A stretch of 64,000 nucleotides of DNA from Valencia hispanica (Eukaryota > Chordata > Actinopteri > Cyprinodontiformes > Valenciidae), in NCBI GenBank assembly GCA_963556495.2, contig OY747712.1:5006134-5070133 (forward strand). The letters are read 5' to 3'. The notes under the pieces are model-generated. The model ran no database searches and had not been told where the DNA came from. It worked only from the letters and a program-made list of their open reading frames with translations. This document shows positions 32,491 through 43,314 of this stretch, piece after piece (position 1 is the stretch's first letter; each line of letters starts with the position of its first letter). The translations under genes were made by a program, and so were the position numbers.

Positions 32491-33762
32491 ATGAATGAGA
32501 ACAAACCAACATCGACTCGAGCTACTTTGGCTAGCAAGGTTGCTGCCATGGCTGACGCAGCTAATAATGACGGTTCGACTTCAAGCAATGAAGGGGTCTC
32601 CATGAGTCAACTTGTTGCAGAGCCGAGTAGACAACGGGCTTCGCTTAAAGATGACATTTCTGCTCTAATAAAGGAGTCGACTGCCTCGCTCCAGTCCTCT
32701 GTGGACGTTTTGACGGGAACTGATACTAGCTTCCAAGCGCGGCTGAGTGCAACGTAAACTTTGGCTGCAGATAACGTCACCGCGCTAAACACGTCTGAGA
32801 GAAAGATTAAAAACCTGGAAGAGCAAAACGTGTTTTTACTCGAACGTGTGGAGGACTTTGAAAATCGATCTCGAAGAGCAAATCTCAGGATTTTGAATGT
32901 TCCGGAGGACCGCAAAAAGGGCCAGCTTCCTGTGAAGTTTATATCCGACATGTTAATGAAAGTAATGGGCGAAGAAGTTTTCGACAAGCCCCCCGGAGTA
33001 TGAATTGAGAACGCTGACATAATCTGAAACTGAAAGAAAAAGTTTTGAAACCTTGAAAATCAGGTTGAAAATTTAAAACCTGAAAATAAGTTTTGAATCT
33101 CTGCAATCCTAATTTTGTACTAGCATTTTTATTTTTCATAAATTCAACATGTAAAGTAGAGAGTTTCAGCCTCACATTTTCAGAGATTCAAATCGCTTGT
33201 TTCACCCTTGCTGTTTTTCAAGTATACATTTTCAGAGTTTCAAATATGGCATTGTTTTCCCACCTTGTTATGTTTTGCAAAAAACTTTTGAAACCTTGTA
33301 ATGTGAGATCTGAAAAAAATTTAACTTTGCAACATCCGCCTTTCGTACTTTCGTCCACACCGCTGCAAGGTTGCCATCACGTGATTTTTGGCAGCGGTCT
33401 CTCGCTGCTTGACCGATTTAAAACTCTGAAACTCTCACTCTGAAGAAAAAAAACCCTCAACTCTCCGGAGGAAAGACACTGGCAAGCCGTTTTAACATTT
33501 AATCAATGACCACTCCTATCTATAATTCCTAAAGATATCTGGATACCCGGACAGGTCAGCGGGACTGGCTAAGAAACGCGCAGCGTTTAAAACCGTCAAG
33601 CAACTTTTCTACGAGAAGAAGATCAGATTCAACCTCCTGTATCCTGCACGTCTTCGAGTTCAGTTTGACAACAGGACATTTGTCTTCCACTCGCCTGAAG
33701 ATGCCCAGGAGTTTTATGACAGCCGAGTGGCTGCACCCAGTGACGGATCATCGGACTGTTAA
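32491..33762 (+). pseudogene. LINE ORF1 remnant
   Basis: Starts MNENKPTSTRATLASKVAAM. A stop at 32755 interrupts it. A coiled-coil segment (ERKIKNLEEQNVFLLERVED) and the RRM-like FENRSRRANLRILNVPED follow. After an insertion of about 460 bases the C-terminal domain resumes (KKIRFNLLYPARLRVQFDN, FHSPEDAQEFYDSR). In active L1-type elements this protein binds RNA and forms trimers; here it is broken. Confidence 0.75.
33003..33460. other. unclassified insertion in LINE ORF1
   Basis: AT-rich sequence with repeated phrases (cattttcagag, tttgaaaccttg) separates DKPPG from LRRKDTGKP. The edges are only approximate. Confidence 0.4.
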
Positions 33763-34111
33763 AAGTGGAATATTTTTGGGACCATAAGCTCTGCAAGCTG
33801 GCTTTTATTTTCTTCACCGAGGTGATAGAGCACCATTTCAGGAGGTTGGTTGATTTGAGCTGTTACAACATGTGTAAGAAATTTAAACTCCCTCCCAGTA
33901 CTTATTTTGTTATTAAGCTGCAGCTGAATCCTAATTTTTATCCCGTTCTTATGGGGCTGTGAACCCGAAGCAGTTTATAATAACGGGTTATGATTGCTGT
34001 TAACTGGACTGCAAATCGTTTTGGTTTTTTCTCGTTTGTTTTTCTTCTCTCCGGAGCTAATGCGCTGAGAGCGTTAATTGTTTAGATGACAGCTGGGAGC
34101 AGGGTGTAAGG

Positions 34112-34334
34112 CAGGGGTGCCCAATTCCGGTCCTCAAGGGCCGATCTCCTTCATGTTTTAGTTATTACCCTGGTGCAGCACACCTGAATCGAATGATGTC
34201 TCGTTAGCAGGCCTCTGCAGAACTTTGACATGCTGAGGAGGTAGTTGGACCATTTGAATCAGCTGTGTTGGAGCAGAGACACATCTAAAACTGGGTGGAG
34301 ACCGGCCCTTGAGGACCGGAATTGGGCACCCCTG
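34112..34334. mobile_element. hAT-type MITE, 223 bp, complete
   Basis: Inverted ends caggggtgcccaattccggt and accggaattgggcacccctg. The 8-bp direct repeat gtgtaagg lies on both sides (34104-34111 and 34335-34342). Confidence 0.92.
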
Positions 34335-34656
34335 GTGTAAGGGGTCATAGAGTGTTTGGATAATTTGAAGTCTAAACATGTTAGGAGTATTGCAGTTTGT
34401 CACGGTTCAGAGGGCGAACCTAGAGTTTTCAAGAGTTTTCTGGTTGGACTCATGCCGAAGTTAAATTTTCTTTGTCTCTTCTCTTTCTCTTTGCTACTTC
34501 TGCTTGATATTTGGTAACGATTAGAGTTAATACCAATGTGACAGGAGGGTCTGCAACACGTTTTGTCAGTTGGAAGACCAGGTTCTCCTTAGAAAGGCCT
34601 GGGCGGGTCAGGTTTATCACTCTGACTTTAGTAGCAGAGCTCGGGGCGCTGCAATC

Positions 34657-35990
34657 TCTTCTTGCATCTCTTCTTCCTGCTCTCCGCGAGGATGGACGCT
34701 TTTCTCTTTCCCTCCCTACTGTTGTCTACTTCTGCATTCTTTTGTCTTGTCAACTATTTTTGGAGCCTCTCTTTGCATTCTCCTCCGGAAAGAACAACTA
34801 TGGTTCTGGATCTGGTTCTGGTCAGCTGGTCTCTTGATACAATCAATCAATTTTTTTCCCGGAGAACGGCTAAAAGGGAGAGCCGAGTTGTTCCGATGGA
34901 ACATCGTGGAGGATCTTGTGTCTCTCACTTTTGGCCATTGAGGACGTTGGAAACATTTATATAATTGGATTCATGATAACCGGATATCTGCTGATTATTG
35001 CAGGTGGATTTTCTGAGGTATCGTAAACTTCAAGCTTAAAGGCAGCAATTGGCAGGCTACCTGGGCTACAGGAAGGTTGCTGTGCTGTCAACACTCAGAC
35101 TATTTGTGATGTGCGAGCAAAATTGGACTCGTTTCACTGCTTGGGTAATAACTTGGAGAAGTTCTCAGCCGGCTGGAAGGTAATCTGACCCACGATTTGG
35201 CCATTTGGACTGAACTCGGACCACTGACAGACTCTAAGGCAAGAGAAAAAGTGATCTTCGCCTGGCTCTAAAACAACAACTTCTTATCTACTGGAATTCG
35301 ACTCCCTGGTCTTGGTAGACCAAACAAAAACTCCCTTGGATGTGTGTGCAAAAGGACGCTCCATCCCACCCCACTCCCCCATCCCCCACATGAGCCTGTG
35401 AGCTCCCTGACTCAGCCCCAAGGTTGTTTATTACATCACAGGCGACAGACTCTGGGATTGAACTGAGAGGAGTTTCATTGTCTCACAATAATGCACACAT
35501 ACATGCACGCACGCTCACGCCACAGCTACAGACATGCACGCAGTCCTGGATTTCAACATGCTCGCGGTACCCTAAGACTCCTGCCCACTCTTCAGACAGC
35601 GAAATGATGGGCGCGTGCTTTGGATGGCCGCGACCGGTTTCTCTGTACGGAGGGTTCCCGAACCTCCCCCCGTCCCATTTGTGTTCTCATATGTTATGAC
35701 CGATACATGTGCTTATATGTTTTTGCAGTGGGTTTTTTCAGCACCTCGGCTCGGCTCCCTGTAGGGGGCTGGGCAGAGTTGCCTTTTTTTCCCCCTGTTC
35801 ACCCCCCCTCCTATTGTGAATCATTTCTATCTGCTAAAAGGGGCACTGGTAAAGCCGGCTGCTACCGCGGTCTTCCAAATCCTGTAATGTGTTAATGTTT
35901 GTAATTGTTTGTATGATCTTGGATTGGTTGTACCGAAACTTAATTTCCCCACGGGGATTATTAAAGTATCTCTTATCTTATCTTATCTTA
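34657..35990 (+). mobile_element. retroposon-like insertion with small membrane-type ORF
   Basis: The LINE endonuclease frame breaks at SSRARGAAI (34656) and resumes at LIIIHKKVPFTASKI (35990), defining a ~1.33-kb insertion. It ends in a (tatct)n tail, so it arrived by retrotransposition. An ORF starts near its 5' end at 34692 (MDAFLFPSLLLSTSAFFCLV) and runs to 34961. A further hydrophobic run (FMITGYLLIIAGG) follows one frameshift later. No RT motif was seen. Not assigned to a family. Confidence 0.6.
34692..34964 (+). CDS. small ORF in the 1.33-kb insertion
   Basis: 90 codons: a hydrophobic N-terminus (about residues 4-24), a second hydrophobic stretch (MVLDLVLVSWSLDTI), a basic part (FSRRTAKRESRVV) and the end LRTLETFI. 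A likely frameshift hides another hydrophobic segment just after the stop. Function unknown. Could be an ORF1-like accessory protein of a LINE that was internally deleted, or chance. Confidence 0.4.
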   Translation: MDAFLFPSLLLSTSAFFCLVNYFWSLSLHSPPERTTMVLDLVLVSWSLDTINQFFSRRTAKRESRVVPMEHRGGSCVSHFWPLRTLETFI

Positions 35991-37806
35991 ATAATAATCC
36001 ATAAAAAAGTTCCTTTCACTGCCTCAAAAATAACTTGGGATAATCAGGGGCGTTTTGTGATAGTATCGGGAAATCTCTTTCATACTCCAGTGGTCTTAGT
36101 TTGTATTTACGCTCCCAACTGGGATGATGCGGATGTCTTCAAGAAGATAGTGACCCTATTGCCTGATTTAAACACGCATCACCTAATATTCGGGGGGGGG
36201 GGGGACATGAACTGTGTCATCGACACAGCCATGGACCGCTCGAGCCCTACAACTGCGCCTCTATCAAAGATGTCCAGGACTCTCTTTACTTTGATGACTC
36301 ATCTGGGTTGTACAGACCCATGGAGATTTTTGTATCCAACCAAAAAAGAATTCTCTTGTTTTTCGCATGTTCACCAGTCTTATTCAAGGATCGATTACTT
36401 TTTTATCGATAAACACCTCCTTCCCTCAGTAAATTCTGTAGAATACTCTGCCATTGTAGAATCTGATCATGCACCTCTTATTCTTGATATTAGCTTCGCG
36501 CTTAATTAATCCACCAGGTCAGCCTGGAGGCTTAATGCAGCATTGCTTTCGGATGCAAATTTTTGTCAGTTTATATCTAAAGCAATAGACGATTTTCCTT
36601 TAACCAATCAGATGGGAAACTTTGAAAGTTGTTCTGAGGGGACAAATTATATCATTTTCGGCCTCACGCAATAAAGAAAGAAAACTCGCGCAGGAGAAGT
36701 TAATTGAGTCTATCATTAGAGTTGACCACCAGTATTCAAGGACTCCGACGCCAGAGTTGTTCAAAGAAAAACTGAGTCTGAAGACGCAATATGATTTGTT
36801 ATCCACAGAAAAAACTGAACATTACTTGCTACGATCACGAGCTTTTTTTATGAACATGGGGAGAAGGCGGGACGCCTACTAGCCCACCAGCTGAGGGGCA
36901 GGTCTTCCTCTCAACTCATCCCAACAATTAGGAAATCACCTCAAGAATTGAAAGTAGACCCTCATGGAAATCAATGATACCTTTAACACATATTATTCCG
37001 AGTTATACATTTCTGAATCTCCCCAGGACACCTCTTCTATGTTTGGATTTTTGGGAAACATGAATATTCCAACAATTACACAGGATGGAAGAGATAGCCT
37101 TGAGAGACCCATAAGCCGACAGGAAATAGAGAACTCAATTAAAGAGATGCAAAGCGGAAAGGCCCCCGGACAGGACGGCTTCCCGGTCGAGTTTTATAAA
37201 AAAATTGCAGCTCATATAGGCCAATTTCTTTGCTAAATGTGGATGTAAACATACTATCTAAAATCCTGGCCTCCCGAATGAACACAATAATACCAGAAAT
37301 AATTTCAATTGATCAAACTGGTTTTGTGAAGGGGCGTCATTCATTCACTAATGTTCGCAGACCTTTGAATGTCGTGCATTCTCCGGCGTCCAGGGGGGGG
37401 TGCCTGAAGTAGTGGTCTCCCTGGATGCGGAGAAGGCATTCGACAGAGTTGAATGGGAATATCTTTTTACTGTATTGAGTAGGTTTGGTTTTGGTCAAAA
37501 CTTTATGTCCTGGATTCGTTTACTGTACTCATCCCCAAAGGCTGCAGTTGTTACTAATAAATTGTGCTCACAGTTCTTTCCTTTATCTAGAGGAACGCGC
37601 CAGGGCTGCCCATTGAGTCCACTATTATTCGTTTTAGCGATAGAACCCCTGTCAATAAAACTTAAATCTACACCGTCTATATGTGGTATTGAGAGAATGG
37701 GTATGGAATATAAGGTTTCTTTGTATGCGGATGATCTATTAATTTTTTTATCAGACCCACTGTTCAGTGCAAATGAGGCTTTGAAGATTCTGGGTGACTT
37801 TAGCAT
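35990..37806 (+). pseudogene. LINE ORF2 remnant: endonuclease and reverse transcriptase
   Basis: Endonuclease blocks: VVLVCIYAPNWDDADVF, GGDMNC after a G-run (36190-36203), SRIDYFF and ESDHAPLILD, then a stop at 36507. RT blocks: SGKAPGQDGFPVEFYKKI, IDQTGFVKGRHSF, VVSLDAEKAFDRVEWEYLF, SRGTRQGCPLSPLLFVLAIE and the intact catalytic YADDLLIF near 37727. Several stops separate the parts. Confidence 0.8.
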
Positions 37807-39229
37807 CTAGAACAAGGCTGCAGGTCCAGATGGTGTCAGCCCCAGAGTCCTGAAGGCCTGTGCAGAGCAGCTCTGTGGGATTCTGCAGCACATCTTCAAC
37901 CTTAGCCTAACTCAGGAGAAGGTTCCAGTGTTGTGGAAGACATCCTGCCTTGTTCCAGTACCAAAGAGAACTCACCCATCAGTCATCAATGACTATAGAC
38001 CTGTTGCCTTGACATCCCACATCATGAAGGTCCTGGAGAGACTCCTGTTGGCACCCCTGAGTAAGCAAACAAGAACGTATCAGGACCCACTGCAGTTTGC
38101 TTATCGCTGTGGAGTTGGAGTTGAAGATGCCATCATCCACCTGCTTCAACCAACCCACTGTCATCTGGACAAAGCAGGCAGCACTGTGAGGATCATGTTC
38201 TTTGATTTCTCCAGTGCATTTAACACAATTCAGCCTGATTTGCTTCATCAGAAACTCCTGAAGACACAGGTGGAGGCCTCAACAATCGCCTGGATCAATG
38301 ACTACCTGACCAACAGACCACAGTTTGTGAGACTGAAGAATTGTGTGTCAAACCAGGTGGTCAGCAGCACAGGAGCACCACAAGGGATCGTACTCTCACC
38401 ATTCCTTTTCACTCTCTACACCTCAGACTTCCAGTACAAATCAGAGACCTGTCATCTGCAGAAATACTCAGATGACTCTGCAATTGTTGGGTGTATCAGA
38501 GATGGACAAGAAGCTGAATACAGAGAGCTGGTGGACCGCTTTGTGACATGGTGTGGAAATAATCGTCTTACTTTGAATGTGAACAAAACAAAGGAGATGA
38601 TTGTAGATTTCAGAAGAAACAGGGATGAGTCAAACACTGTTTCCATCATGGGAGAAGAAGTGGAGGTGGTTGAGGAGTATAAATACCTCAGAGTTCACCT
38701 TGACAACAGACTGGACTGGAGGCGCAACAGTGAAGCCGTCTACAAGAAGGGACAGAGCAGACTGGACTTATGGAGAAAGCTTAAGTCCTTCAAGGTTTGC
38801 AGCAAGATGCTGCAGATCTCCTACAAGTCTGTTGTGGAGAGTGTAATCTCTTCAGCCGTCATCTGTTGGGGTAGCAGCATCAGAGCCAGGGACTTAAAAA
38901 GGCTAAACAACCTGATAAAGAAGGTTCTGGTTCTGTTCTTGGGACAACTGTGGAAAAAATGGAGATGATGATGCAAAGAAGGATTCTTCATAAAATAAAA
39001 AAAATGATGGACAACCCTGAGCATCCTCTTCATGAGACAGTCATACAACAACAGAGCGTCTTCAGTCGGAGGCTTCTTCATTTTCGCTGCAATACAGACT
39101 GCTACAGGAAATCCTTCCTGCCCACAGCCATCATCATCTACAACAACTCCTTAAAGAATTAATTATATGAGCTACAACACTTAATTTCCCTCTGGGATCA
39201 ATAAAGTATTTTTGAATTGAATTTTGAAT
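37807..39229 (+). mobile_element. Rex1-like LINE copy, 5' truncated, inside the L1-like LINE
   Basis: An open frame of 346 codons (37928-38968) carries RT blocks INDYRPVALTSHIMKVLERL, MFFDFSSAFNTIQPDLL, STGAPQGIVLSPFLFTLYTS and YSDDSAIV, so the catalytic site is kept. The copy begins mid-frame (NKAAGPDGVSPRVLKACAEQ). A frameshift near 38960 separates the C-terminal part. It ends with atcaataaagtatttttgaa and a ttgaattttgaat tail. The host LINE reads DFSI before it and FSGYKINYSK after it. Confidence 0.85.
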
Positions 39230-41093
39230 CTTTTCTGGCTACAAAATCAACTATTCAAAAAGTGTTTGTTTCCCTATTAATGACAAGGCGAGTCAGATTA
39301 AGGATACAGACCTGCCATTCTGCTTATCAAAGTCAGGCTTCAAGTATCTGGGAATTAATATCACCCCTTCCTTCTCTGATTTGTTTCAAGCTAACTTCAC
39401 ACCTATCTTTGAAATGTGACCTACAGCGATGGGGTGCTCTTCACCTTTCTTTGGCAGGGAAAATTAACTGTCAAAATGAATGTGCTGCCTAGATTTTTGT
39501 ATTTGTTTCAAAATCTCCCAGTTTATTTGCCAAAATCCTTCTTTTGCTCATTGGATAAGATACTTTCAGGTTTTATATGGGGGGGTAAAGTGCCCAGACT
39601 AAGCAAAGCGCTGCTCGAGAGACCAAGACGCGGGGGTGGATTGGCACTTCCGAACTTTAAGTTCTACTATTGGTCAGCGATCATACAAAAGATATTATAT
39701 TGGTTTCAGGCCCCCAGACACAGACTGGTGCAGTGCGGAGGCAAAGTTTTGTAAACAGACATCACTTCCCGCGCTGATTACAACAAAACTCCCAGTCTCC
39801 CTGTCGCATTTTTTCTTCCAGCCCAGTGGTTAGTTCGACATTAAGGATTTGGACACAATTTAGGCAAGCATATAACCTGTCAGACCTTTCTATGTTAAGC
39901 CCCATCTATAACAATCCTCTATTTCTGGCTGCCGAATTAGATAGTACATTTAAACAGTGGGTCAACAAGGGCCTTAATGCATGCAAAGATTTCTTCATTG
40001 ACAATGTCTTTCCTAGTTTCACTGATTTGGCCAATAGATTTGACATTTCTAAACATGATTTTTTTCGTTATCTTCAGGTCCGCCATTTCATCCAAACGCA
40101 TAACTCAGCCTTCCCTCAATTACCTGGTGATTCAAATTTAGATGTCTTACTTCAGTCCTCTTTAACTTTGAAGGGTCAAATTTCTAATTTATATATGTCA
40201 GGGATGTGTGTGGAGTATGGACCCAAATGCGCACGCTGAAGGAAGGTGAAGGATGTTTATTAGAGGAGGAGGAGGTGATGATGGTGGTGGTGTAGAGGAC
40301 GACGGCAGGAACGGAGAGGCAGGAAGACGACAATACTAATGATCCGGCACTGAGTGGAGAGAAGTGATGGGTTTTAAAGGCAGGAGGTGAGTAGGATCAG
40401 GTGTGAATGATTTGGGAGACACAGGTGAGGACAATGAGGAGGAGTGAATAGGGCAGCGTGACAATATAATTTAATTATGTCGTTTGACAGCATATCCCTA
40501 GACAATATCAAGGCAAAATGGGAAGAAGATTTAGAGGTTGTTATACCAAGAGATTCATGGGACAGGGCTGTGAGGTTGGTAAATGGAGCCTCTTCTTGTG
40601 CACGCCTGAATTTGATTCAATTTAAAGTTGTGCTCCGTATCCACTATAGTAAGGTTAGACTGGCCAAAATATACCCTAACCTGGATGGGAGTTGTGATCG
40701 TTGTAAGGCTGCCAGAGCAGACTTGGTTCATATGTTTTGGGCGTGTTCCAGGTTGAGAGAGTTCTGGATATCAATATTTAGAACTTTGAATGAAGCCTTT
40801 GGATTAGCGCTGCAACCTGACCCTATAATGGCCATATTTGGTGTACAAGGGACTAATGTCGTGGTACTGGGCAACGTCATTGCTTTTGCAACCTTGATAG
40901 CTCGAAGGAGATTGCTTATGTAGTGGAAATCTATAATACCACCAAGGGCTTCGGTGTGGCTAGGTGATATGTTGACGTTTTTGAAAGTAGAAAAAATCAA
41001 ATACTCTCTAAAAGGATCGACAAAAAAATTCTATAAAGTCTGGGGACCTCTGCTGGCTTATTTTGACGGGCTTGCGACTCTCCCTCCACAGTA
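39230..41093 (+). pseudogene. LINE ORF2 C-terminal remnant
   Basis: Continues the L1-like protein after the Rex1 insertion: LPRFLYLFQNLPVYLPKSFF, GFIWGGKVPRLSKALLERP, RRGGGLALPNFKFYYWSAII. After 40477 it has the C-terminal Cys segment CDRCKAARADLVHMFWACSR. Interrupted by stops and by the insertion at 40203-40463. Confidence 0.8.
40203..40463. mobile_element. short unclassified insertion in the LINE
   Basis: About 260 bases (tgtgtggagtatggacccaa to ggcagcgtgacaat), purine-rich with gaggaggaggaggtgatgat. It separates ISNLYMSG from the resumed LINE frame. Type not settled. Confidence 0.45.
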
Positions 41094-41099
41094 ATAAGA

Positions 41100-42940
41100 A
41101 AAGCAGAAATCCAGTGGTTATATTGTTTTCTACTCTGGATATGTCCGCTTGTACTATTTTTTTATTTTATCCAATCAAATCTCCAGTCAGTTCGATACTT
41201 TCCACTCTGTAAGTTATAGAACAGAATAAAATCAAATTAAATTCATGAATTGAAAGGAAGGAATTCAGGAAAAAGGATTCTTTGTTTAATGCTGATCCAA
41301 GTTAAAAAAAATAAAGTCTTATGCACATTTGTATTTATTTTTCTAAAATAAAGTGCACAGAAAACGTAACGAACAGTGATTATTGTCTATCGTTAAACCC
41401 TTTAGTAAATGAGGTCAAGACAAAAATTGCGTTCCTACCTCCAAAATGGAAATGCATTTGGAAAAAAAGCCCCATATCTCTTCATTTGATGGCGTATTTT
41501 TATGTTATTTCTATTTTTATTTTTGCAGCGCTACATCAGAAGGTACTCTGGTTGGACACTTCTGCAGCCAAGACCTGTTAAGGGGTGATTAAGACCCATT
41601 TTACGAGTTTAAGAGTTCATTTTAAAATGTCTTTGAAGCTGCACGCCAGGTTCGTTTATTAAAAGTTTGCTAATTATTTAACATTTCATACCATCAAAAC
41701 AGAAGATAATCTTTGGTTTCTAGAGTTTGTGTCGTTTTGATGTTTGTTTTATGTTTTCTTACTGTAAACATTGTGAATTAATCTGAAAAGTGCAAATAAA
41801 TAAAGTTACTAACTTTTCACAGTCCTTTCAGAGCAACGCCTGGGTTCAAGGGGTTTGCTCGTTAAGAGCTAACGAACTCTGACCCAATCAATAGTGTTGC
41901 TATGGAAACCTGCAGGATTCTGCTGTCTGCTAAGTCTCGCTTTTTCTTGACTTTTTATCAGACAAACATTACGGAGGGGAACTGTTTTAGGACTGTTTAA
42001 GGTTAGCGTTTCTATCGGTTCTTGTTCGCACATGAAGCAGACAGAAGTTCTTCCTCTAGTGTCGGGTGGCCGGCTGTAACCCTTTTTCAACTTTCCTCCC
42101 TCCACAGATCTGAAACAGAGATGCCTGTCAAAGATGTGCAACAAACTGTGACCCCCCCGACAGGAAGCGGAGGGAAACAAAGGGCCGTTCATCTTCGTCG
42201 GATGTGACAAAAACAGCTTCTGGAACAGCTGGAGGACTCACTGGAGATTGACTTGTGGGTGATTCTTCCCCCACCTCCAAAAAACAAAAGTACATTTTGC
42301 TCTTCCAACCCTGATGATAATAATCACCAACCTGCCATTTTGGCTGATTAAAAACATAATAATAATAATAAGGCAGCTGTTTGTCCTTATTAAACAGTCT
42401 TTACGGGTTGCTCCTGTTTACAGAGATTGAAACGATGGGTTGAAAAAGTACAAACTTGTTGCTCAAATTTTGACAGATCAATAGAAAAGCTTTTAAAATA
42501 ATCTCGTAACCATTACATCATCTTAACTCGGCATAAATCCAGTTGTGCTTCAATAATTCATGCTCTTCCCCCCCTGATGAATGTAAACTTGAATCCAAAT
42601 TACATTTAAATGTTTGAATTGGGTTCTAAATGTTCACAAAGTAAATTATATAAAATAAAGATGAAAGCATGATAAATCATCTCAAAGCTTTATTCCCCTT
42701 TAATGTGAAGAATGCCCTGCATTATTCAACTAGAAATCAGACAAACCTCAGAAAGAAAATGAATGATTTAGAAGAAAAATGTAGTTTAATTTATGAAGAA
42801 GCTGCAGGAAAGATGTTGCGTCACCGGTTGCTACGGTGATTCCCGCCTTTTCTGGGGGGAGCGTTGGCAACCGCACAGTTCAAAAGAAACATAAATAGAG
42901 GTTTAGGCTTCGAACATTTGCAAAAACTAGTTTTGTGTTG
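41100..42940. other. intergenic, nothing recognised
   Basis: AT-rich with a short (aat)n run near 42358-42370. Open stretches such as 41869-42210 (minus) and 42022-42207 (plus) show no recognised domain. Confidence 0.45.
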
Positions 42941-42944
42941 AAAT

Positions 42945-43312
42945 AATCGATTCTTATAAAAATTCAAAGAATCGAATCGCATCTGACGATACGATGTGTA
43001 TCGCAATACTATGAGTAGGAGTGTATATTGTGATTTTTTTTTACTGAATTTAACCGTAGAAAAACTGTCACAGCATTTCTAAACACTCCAAACTGTTTCG
43101 AAAAATCTATTCTGAATCAATTCTTATAAAAATTCTGAGAATCGAATCGATTCACAAGTCCAAAAAACTCTGTAATTGTTTTACATTGTTTGTCTTTTTT
43201 TTAGAGCTAAAATAGGAGGGAAAAGTCCAGACGGCCATTTCTAGGGCTTAGGTTTTTTCCCGGTGAACCGTTACTCACCCAGTGTTGCGTCATTGCATTA
43301 CAGCCATATAAT
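42945..43312. mobile_element. composite of two MITE types, cut by a Tc1 insertion
   Basis: Carries inverted pieces of the 20510-20890 element (attcttataaaaattctgag, ccagtgttgcgtcattgcat) and of the hAT MITE (gatacgatgtgtatcgcaat). The Tc1 element next to it sits at a TA (43313-43314). Confidence 0.6.
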
Positions 43313-43314
43313 TA

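Larger units (their letters stand above)
32330..41095 (+). mobile_element. L1/Tx1-like LINE with nested insertions
   Basis: Order along the + strand: ORF1 (about 32491-33762); endonuclease start (about 34570-34656); endonuclease rest (35990-36507); RT (36964-37806); more RT/C-terminal region (39230-40200); last part (40477-41093). Insertions split it at about 33003-33460 (unclassified), 34657-35990 (retroposon-like), 37807-39229 (Rex1) and 40203-40463 (unclassified). A hAT-type MITE lies at 34112-34334. The ORFs carry many stops, so the element is dead. It begins about 325 bases past the hhla1 stop. Confidence 0.85.

Noticed and set aside
35620..35895. Open stretches in the 3' half of the 1.33-kb insertion
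   Set aside because: Proline-rich shadow frames in GC-rich sequence; no motif.
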